Part shown: positions 12,055 to 16,595 of the stretch, piece by piece
Numbering within the stretch: position 1 is the first letter of the stretch
Layout of the letters: the number at the start of each line of letters is the position of its first letter
NCBI GenBank assembly: GCA_031428695.1
Contig: JANOYE010000031.1
Coordinates: 1 to 16,595, forward strand
Reading direction: 5' to 3'
Origin: JANYCG01 sp031428695
GTDB taxonomy: Bacteria; Pseudomonadota; Gammaproteobacteria; Burkholderiales; Burkholderiaceae_C
Length of the DNA stretch: 16,595 bases
Notes under the pieces: generated by a model
The model's input: the letters and a program-made list of their open reading frames with translations, nothing else
Told to the model about the DNA's origin: nothing
Database searches by the model: none
Position numbers and translations under genes: made by a program

Positions 12055-14937
12055 ATGAGCGACCTGAATCCAACCCTGCCTTCCACCCCTTGCGCCACCG
12101 CCCCTGCCGCCACAACCCCGGGCCAGACCCTGTTGCTGGTGGACGGCTCCAGTTACCTTTACCGCGCCTTCTTTGCCGGCGGCGATTCCATGCACATCAC
12201 GCTGTCTGACGGCTCGGAGCAAAAAACCGGCGCGATCCGCATCATGATCAACATGCTGGCCAGCCTGCGCAAGGAAGTGCACCCCGAATTCGCCGCCTGT
12301 GTGTTTGACGCCAAGGGCCCAACCTTCCGCGACGACATTTACGACAAATACAAGGCGCAGCGTTCGCCCATGCCGGACGACCTGCGCTCGCAAATCGAGC
12401 CGATTCACGAGGTGGTGCGCCTCCTGGGCTGGAAGGTGCTGGTGGTGCCCGGTGTGGAGGCCGACGACGTCATCGGCACCCTGGCCGTGGCCGCCGACGC
12501 GCAAGGCATTGACGTGGTGATCTCCAGCGGCGACAAAGACTTGGCGCAGCTGGTGACCCGACACATCACCATGATCGACACCATGAACGGCAAACGCCGC
12601 GACCTGGCCGGCGTCGAGGCCGAATTCGGCGTGCCCGCGCGCCTGATGGTGGACTACCAGACCCTGGTGGGCGATGTGGTTGACAACGTTCCAGGTGTCG
12701 AAAAAGTCGGCCCGAAAACGGCGGCCAAGTGGCTGCAGCAATATGGCTCGCTCGAAGCGGTGGTCGCCGATGCGGCCAACATCGGCGGCGTGGTCGGTGA
12801 AAACCTGCGCAAGGCGCTTGGCTGGCTGCCGACAGCGCGGCAACTGTTGACGGTAAAAACCGACTGCGATTTGAACGGCCACGTGGTGGGCCTGCCGGCG
12901 CTTGATTCGATAGCTGTTGGCGCGCCAGATACGAGAGCCCTGGCCGAGTTTTATGAAAAGTTTGGGTTCAAGGGCTTGGCGCGTTCTCTGGCCAAGGTGG
13001 ACGATTCGGCTTCCGGCGCCATGGCCGCCGACGCAAAAACCACGGCCGGCGCCACACCCAACCCACAGGAACAGTCGCCCGGCCTGTTCGACGAGCCTGG
13101 CGGTTTGCCTGCACCCGCGCGCTCCAGTGCAGGCAGCCTGAAGTACGACACCGTCCTCACTTGGGAGAGTTTCAACGAGTGGCTGGCCAAAGTCGAAGCG
13201 GCAGAGCTGGTCGCGGTGGACACTGAAACCACGTCGCTCGATGAAATGGTGGCTGAAATTGTGGGTGTGAGTTTCAGCGTGAAACCAGGTGAAGCGGCTT
13301 ACATCCCGCTCACCCACGATTACCCGGGCGCGCCCGAGCAGTTGCCGCGCAGCGAAGTACTGGCCAAACTGAAACCTTGGCTGGAAAACGCCACCAAGAA
13401 GAAGCTCGGCCAACACGTCAAATACGACCGCCACGTTTTCGCCAACCACGGCATCGAGGTGCAGGGGTACGCGCATGACACCATGCTGCAAAGTTACGTG
13501 CTTGAAGTGCACAAACCGCACGGCCTGGCTAGCCTGGCTGAACGCCATTTGGGACGAAGTGGCATCAGTTACGAAGACCTGTGCGGCAAGGGCGCGCACC
13601 AGATCAAGTTCAACCAGGTGGACATTGCCAAGGCGGCTGAATACTCGTGTGAAGACTCGGATCAAACGCTTGACGTGCATCTGGCGTTGTGGCCGCAGCT
13701 TCAAATCAACCCGAAGCTGCTCTCCATTTACGAGCTGGAGATGGCCAGCAGCGAAGCGCTTTACCGCATCGAACGCAATGGCGTGTTGATCGACGCGCCG
13801 ATGCTGGCGGCGCAAAGCCACGAACTGGGCCAGCGCATGCTGGTGCTGGAAACCGAGGCGCACCTGCTGGCCGGGCAACCGTTCAACCTCTCCAGCCCGA
13901 AACAGATTGGCGACATTTTCTTCACCAAACTGGGTCTGCCCGTGGTGAAAAAAACCGCCACTGGCGCGCCCAGCACCGATGAAGAAGTGCTGGAAAAACT
14001 TGCTGAAGATTTCCCGCTGCCCGCCAAAATATTGGAGCACCGCGGCCTGGCCAAACTCAAGGGCACCTACACCGACAAACTGGCGCAACTCGCCAACCCA
14101 CGCACGGGCCGCGTGCACACCCATTACGCGCAGGCCGTGGCCGTGACCGGGCGCTTGAGCAGCAACGACCCGAACCTGCAAAACATTCCCATTCGCACGG
14201 CCGAAGGCAGGCGCGTGCGTGAGGCCTTTGTGGCGGCGCCGGGCTGTGTGATTGCAAGTGCCGACTACAGCCAGATCGAGCTGCGCATCATGGCGCACAT
14301 CAGCGGCGATGAGTCACTTTTGAAAGCCTTCAACGCCGGTTTGGACGTGCACCGCGCCACGGCTTCCGAGGTGTTCGGCGTGCCGGTTGACCAGGTGAGC
14401 TCTGAACAGCGGCGTTACGCCAAGACCATCAATTTCGGGCTGATTTACGGCATGAGCGCCTTTGGCCTGGCACGTTCGCTCGGCATTGAAAACAGCGCCG
14501 CGAAAAATTTTGTCGAGCGTTATTTCCAGAAATACCCTGGCGTCAAAAAATACATGGACGAGACCAAGTTGTCTGCCAAGGCCAAAGGCTACGTCGAGAC
14601 GGTCATGGGGCGGCGCCTGTACCTCGCCGAAATCAACTCCCCCAATGGCCCGCGCCGCTCTGGTGCCGAGCGCCAGGCCATCAATGCGCCGATGCAGGGC
14701 ACGGCGGCGGATTTGATCAAACTCGCCATGGTCGCGGTTCAAAACGCGCTGGATGCGCAGCACCGCGCTACCAAGATGATCATGCAGGTGCACGACGAAC
14801 TGGTGTTTGAAGTGCCCGAAGCCGAGGTTGAATGGGTGAAATCCGAAATTCCCCGCCTGATGGCGGGCGTGGCCGCGCTCAAGGTGCCGTTACTGGCCGA
14901 AGTGGGGGTGGGGCCAAATTGGGACAAGGCGCACTGA
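12055..14937 (+). CDS. polA: DNA polymerase I, three-domain, proofreading
   Basis: DNA polymerase for Okazaki-fragment processing and repair synthesis. From the ATG at 12055 it has 960 residues (E. coli 928). The N-terminal 5'-nuclease domain has DGSSYLYRAF (Asp30), FDAKGPTFRD, GVEADDVIGTLA and SGDKDLAQLV. The 3'-5' exonuclease domain keeps the metal ligands Asp389 and Glu391 (VDTETTSLD), Asp458 (KYDR) and Tyr530/Asp534 (EYSCEDSD), so proofreading should be active. The polymerase domain has TGRLSSNDPNLQNIP, motif A DYSQIELR (Asp737), the O-helix RRYAKTINFGLIYG (Arg786, Lys790, Phe794, Tyr798) and motif C HDELVFE (Asp914). Phe794 is the expected residue that disfavours dideoxynucleotides. A start at 12028 would add nine residues, but 12055 fits better. 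The linker at about 320-360 is Ala/Gly/Pro-rich and slightly long. Confidence 0.97.
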   Translation: MSDLNPTLPSTPCATAPAATTPGQTLLLVDGSSYLYRAFFAGGDSMHITLSDGSEQKTGAIRIMINMLASLRKEVHPEFAACVFDAKGPTFRDDIYDKYKAQRSPMPDDLRSQIEPIHEVVRLLGWKVLVVPGVEADDVIGTLAVAADAQGIDVVISSGDKDLAQLVTRHITMIDTMNGKRRDLAGVEAEFGVPARLMVDYQTLVGDVVDNVPGVEKVGPKTAAKWLQQYGSLEAVVADAANIGGVVGENLRKALGWLPTARQLLTVKTDCDLNGHVVGLPALDSIAVGAPDTRALAEFYEKFGFKGLARSLAKVDDSASGAMAADAKTTAGATPNPQEQSPGLFDEPGGLPAPARSSAGSLKYDTVLTWESFNEWLAKVEAAELVAVDTETTSLDEMVAEIVGVSFSVKPGEAAYIPLTHDYPGAPEQLPRSEVLAKLKPWLENATKKKLGQHVKYDRHVFANHGIEVQGYAHDTMLQSYVLEVHKPHGLASLAERHLGRSGISYEDLCGKGAHQIKFNQVDIAKAAEYSCEDSDQTLDVHLALWPQLQINPKLLSIYELEMASSEALYRIERNGVLIDAPMLAAQSHELGQRMLVLETEAHLLAGQPFNLSSPKQIGDIFFTKLGLPVVKKTATGAPSTDEEVLEKLAEDFPLPAKILEHRGLAKLKGTYTDKLAQLANPRTGRVHTHYAQAVAVTGRLSSNDPNLQNIPIRTAEGRRVREAFVAAPGCVIASADYSQIELRIMAHISGDESLLKAFNAGLDVHRATASEVFGVPVDQVSSEQRRYAKTINFGLIYGMSAFGLARSLGIENSAAKNFVERYFQKYPGVKKYMDETKLSAKAKGYVETVMGRRLYLAEINSPNGPRRSGAERQAINAPMQGTAADLIKLAMVAVQNALDAQHRATKMIMQVHDELVFEVPEAEVEWVKSEIPRLMAGVAALKVPLLAEVGVGPNWDKAH

Positions 14938-15150
14938 CAGGGTTTCGAAAATTTGGCAACGGGGATGCTACACTATATGTAGCAGAAAAGCTTTATTTTG
15001 CGTGACTTAGGTGCCAAAAAAGCCTGAAATATTGAAAATTCACCGGTAACTGGCTGAAAAGTTAACATGCGTATTAACAAAAATCGCATCTACAAAAACC
15101 CCCATGCATTTTTCCCCAGGCCCTTGGGCGCGAGCAAAAACAATGGGGCG
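14938..15150. other. Intergenic region after polA with nested inverted repeats
   Basis: No credible gene. It holds a 6-bp-stem hairpin GCTACA-CTATA-TGTAGC (14967-14983), the second copy of the dispersed element (14980-15011), and two overlapping inverted repeats. These are GTTAA...TTAAC (15061-15078) and ATGCG...CGCAT (15067-15089). None is followed by a clean T-run on the plus strand, so the polA terminator is not obvious. The 14967-14983 hairpin is the best candidate but lacks a direct T-tract. Confidence 0.55.
14980..15011 (+). repeat. Short dispersed element, copy B
   Basis: TAGCA (14980-14984), 16 bases, CGTGACTTAGG (15001-15011). All 16 box positions and the gap length match copy A at 2864-2833, while the inner 16 bases differ. 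The left end overlaps the hairpin at 14967-14983. Confidence 0.5.
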
Positions 15151-15178
15151 GAAAAAGAAAAACCCGCCGAAGCGGGTT
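15151..15178 (-). terminator. Strong intrinsic terminator of the PEP-CTERM gene
   Basis: Minus strand: AACCCGC (15178-15172), loop TTCG, GCGGGTT (15167-15161), then TTTCTTTTTC (15160-15151). The C(UUCG)G tetraloop is a very stable form. It lies 40 bp after the stop at 15219. Confidence 0.9.
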
Positions 15179-15218
15179 GATTGGGTGGGTCGGGCAATGC
15201 GGCGCCAATAGGGCTGCC

Positions 15219-16115
15219 TCAGGTGCGGCGCCTGCGCGTCAGTCCGACGGCGGCCAAGGCCAATCCCAACAAGGCCAGGGAGCCGGGTTCTGGAACACGG
15301 TTGCCGGGGTCCAGCGTCAGGTCGTTGGCGAAACTCCACTCGACGATGTCGTGGTTCAGGAAGCCTGCGCCGGTGCCGGAGGTGAAGCCGACAAAGGCGT
15401 TGTTGGTGCCCAGAATCGCGCCGATATCAATGGCCACGTTGGTGAGTGCCAAGTGGGTTGAAATCATGGCAGGGTCTGTCAGGGAAGCGTTCAGCACGCT
15501 GCCGTTGTAGCTGATCGTGGCGCTCCAAAGGTGGCCGTTGGCCATGCAACCATCGCTCAGGTAGGAGTTGCCACCGAAATCGCAGGTTGCTATGGCGTAA
15601 ACGTCGGACAAATTGCTACTGGCAATGTTGCCGTTCACGTCCAGGCCCACGTGGTTGCTGCTGTTGCCGTCAAACCCGCCGTTGTTGAAGTTGTCAAACT
15701 CAATGGCGACGCTGTTGGTCAACCCCTGGATGCCGATGCCGCCCCCGGCTGTGCCCAGCCCGGTGGTGCCTGCGGCCAGCACAAAGGTAATGCCGTCGGC
15801 CGGGGCAATGCCACCCGCACTGGTAAAGCGGAACTTGAAAGTAGTGGAAAACGTTGCGTTCGTGCCCAGGGTTTGCGCTGTTGAAAAGTAGGCCGCGCCG
15901 CTCTGTCCGGTTGCGGCGGGTGTCAGCCGAAGCACGGTGCCGTCATTGGTGGTGCCCGTGGTGTCGACGAAAGCGGGGCTACCTACGGTGGTGAGCAAGG
16001 CCTGTTGCGCAGGAACGCCAAACCCGGCAAAAGTGACTGTGGCCGCCTGCACCTGGTGTACAGCACCCATGAGCAGACCGGCAGACAGCGCGCTTGCAAG
16101 CAGTGAATTCTTCAT
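15219..16115 (-). CDS. Secreted L-type lectin-like PEP-CTERM protein
   Basis: A 298-residue exported protein. The start ATG at 16115 is chosen because AAAGGAAAT lies just upstream and a clean signal peptide follows (MKNSLLASALSAGLLMG, cleavage after VQA at 24). Upstream in-frame ATGs would give an unlikely leader. The mature part is an L-type (legume-like) lectin fold by pattern: VAIEFDNF (Asp141), NHVGLDVNG (155-162) and HDIVEWSFA (255-263) correspond to the strands that carry the sugar and metal site in legume lectins. Two cysteines (CDFGGNSYLSDGC) may pair. The C-terminus is VPEPGSLALLG (from 274), a hydrophobic helix and RRRR, the PEP-CTERM signal. That signal is processed by exosortase and typical of bacteria making extracellular polysaccharide. 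The exosortase gene is not in this window. The sugar target is unknown. Confidence 0.9.
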   Translation of the reverse strand: MKNSLLASALSAGLLMGAVHQVQAATVTFAGFGVPAQQALLTTVGSPAFVDTTGTTNDGTVLRLTPAATGQSGAAYFSTAQTLGTNATFSTTFKFRFTSAGGIAPADGITFVLAAGTTGLGTAGGGIGIQGLTNSVAIEFDNFNNGGFDGNSSNHVGLDVNGNIASSNLSDVYAIATCDFGGNSYLSDGCMANGHLWSATISYNGSVLNASLTDPAMISTHLALTNVAIDIGAILGTNNAFVGFTSGTGAGFLNHDIVEWSFANDLTLDPGNRVPEPGSLALLGLALAAVGLTRRRRT

Positions 16116-16169
16116 TTGAGATTTCCTTTGTAGAAAAGACGCGTAAGGAATGCGTGAAAAAACGATACA

Positions 16170-16186
16170 AGCATTATTCATACCAA
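16170..16186 (-). promoter_or_regulatory. Candidate sigma-54 (-24/-12) promoter of the PEP-CTERM gene
   Basis: Minus strand TTGGTATGAATAATGCT has GG (16184-16183) and GC (16172-16171) exactly ten bases apart and matches 9 of 12 fixed positions of TGGCACG-N4-TTGCW, including the invariant GG and GC. The start site would be near 16160, giving a leader of about 45 nt. Sigma-54 control through PrsK/PrsR is known for PEP-CTERM genes in related betaproteobacteria. Confidence 0.55.
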
Positions 16187-16263
16187 AAATAAACTGTATA
16201 AAAATCATAAAGTTACAAATGGACTTGCCCCAAAGTGTTAATTTTCTCGACATAAAAGTTCTG

Positions 16264-16288
16264 ATAACCTCGCAAAAATTGTGGTTAT
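16264..16288. promoter_or_regulatory. Inverted repeat, possible upstream activator site
   Basis: ATAACC and GGTTAT, six-base perfect arms 13 bases apart. The centre is about 115 bp upstream of the predicted start site of the PEP-CTERM gene, a usual distance for NtrC-type activators of sigma-54 promoters. It could equally serve the divergent hydrolase gene. Confidence 0.35.
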
Positions 16289-16423
16289 GTGCCTCGACTA
16301 AGCTCACAAATTACGAGTCCGGCCATCCCAGTTCTTTCATCGAAAGATTCGACGGATCGGGCCTCGGAAGCGGCACGCTGAGGCGCGCCAGTGTTTTTAC
16401 GCTAACCACAAACTGGAACACCT

Positions 16424-16595
16424 ATGCTTGACAGCGACCAAACCAACGAATTCAACGCCCTGTTGCCCGGCCAGTCCACTGAGGAGGGCAGCTCGCGCCG
16501 CACGGCGCTGAAAGTCGCGCTGGGCGTGGGTTACGCCGCTGCGGCCATGCCCATCGTGGCGCAAACGGCAGTCAAGACCGCCAGTGACGGGCTCA
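16424..16595 (+). CDS. Tat-exported dienelactone hydrolase family protein, N-terminus only
   Basis: The first 57 residues are in the window and the rest lies beyond its right edge. The visible part is a cytoplasmic lead (MLDSDQTNEFNALLPG), a twin-arginine motif SSRRTALKVAL and a hydrophobic stretch. A cleavage site follows near VAQT, then the mature start TAVKTASDGL. This layout matches the exported dienelactone-hydrolase family proteins of Comamonadaceae as I remember them, but the alpha/beta-hydrolase core and the catalytic Cys/Asp/His are not visible. Tat export is well supported and the enzyme family is a recognition-based guess. The only ribosome-binding hint is GGA eight bases upstream of the ATG. 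Confidence 0.65.
   Translation, partial: MLDSDQTNEFNALLPGQSTEEGSSRRTALKVALGVGYAAAAMPIVAQTAVKTASDGL

Larger units (their letters stand above)
16116..16423. other. 308-bp divergent intergenic region
   Basis: Shared upstream region of the PEP-CTERM gene (minus) and the dienelactone hydrolase gene (plus), AT-rich in the half next to the former. It contains a sigma-54-like promoter on the minus strand (16186-16170) and an inverted repeat ATAACC-N13-GGTTAT (16264-16288). It also has TGTG-N13-CACA (16288-16308) and a small hairpin TCTTTC-ATC-GAAAGA (16333-16347). Small frames here have no start signals and I see no gene. Confidence 0.6.

Noticed and set aside
12901..12946. GATAGCTGTTGGCGC segment in polA resembling intergenic repeats remembered from Comamonadaceae
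   Set aside because: It encodes a normal-looking part of the 5'-nuclease/exonuclease linker region, aligned in position with the E. coli protein. Similarity to a repeat could not be shown from this window.
11812..14298. Very long open frame (828 codons) antisense to polA
   Set aside because: polA is unambiguous across this span. The antisense product is His/Arg/Gly-rich, typical of the mirror frame of a GC-rich gene, and has no family motif or RBS.
16116..16307. N-terminal extension of the PEP-CTERM protein to an upstream ATG at 16307
   Set aside because: The extension crosses the candidate promoter and RBS and would place a normal signal peptide internally.
1..16595. CRISPR arrays, tRNA/rRNA genes, insertion sequences, phage genes
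   Set aside because: Reading both strands showed no regularly spaced repeats, no cloverleaf or rRNA stretches, and no transposase or integrase motifs.

Overview
The window looks like chromosomal DNA from a betaproteobacterium of the order Burkholderiales, most likely Comamonadaceae (Rhodoferax/Polaromonas-like). The basis is high GC, the BPSS1780-type membrane protein, an APH-fold homoserine kinase beside polA, a PEP-CTERM protein, and Tat-exported short-leader proteins. The family assignment comes from recognising protein families, not from a database search. I see no rRNA, tRNA, CRISPR array, insertion sequence or phage gene.

Layout, left to right. (1) 1-2611, minus strand: GMP reductase guaC followed 23 bp downstream by an MFS_3 exporter whose end is cut by the window edge. 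The guaC leader (about 2612-2770) carries an intrinsic terminator between a candidate promoter and the Shine-Dalgarno sequence. (2) 2878-3669, minus: an exported DUF1223-like protein with a CxxC motif. (3) 3836-5415, minus: an AbiE-like toxin-antitoxin pair with GTGA overlap. The nucleotidyltransferase (toxin-type) gene comes first and the AbiEi-like gene second. (4) 5545-8949, plus: a UvrD/PcrA-type helicase with an AT-rich linker, a possible 63-residue ORF, and a periplasmic TPR protein ending in a terminator. (5) 9021-12004, minus: DUF2782-like small exported protein, homoserine kinase thrB, a six-helix membrane protein and a Tat-exported FecR-domain protein. (6) 12055-14937, plus: a complete three-domain DNA polymerase I, divergent from group 5. 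(7) 15151-16115, minus: a secreted L-type lectin-like PEP-CTERM protein with a strong UUCG-loop terminator and a candidate sigma-54 promoter. (8) 16424 onward, plus: the start of a Tat-exported dienelactone hydrolase family protein.

The genes are mostly core housekeeping functions (purine interconversion, DNA repair and replication, threonine synthesis) interspersed with envelope or secreted proteins and one accessory toxin-antitoxin pair. The main points of interest are regulatory. They are the guaC attenuator, a repeated -10/start-codon architecture suggesting leaderless mRNAs at four genes, the GG-N10-GC promoter of the PEP-CTERM gene, and a short dispersed element found twice. I found no gene cluster that clearly forms a wholly new system. 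All translations, motif positions and counts were made by eye.
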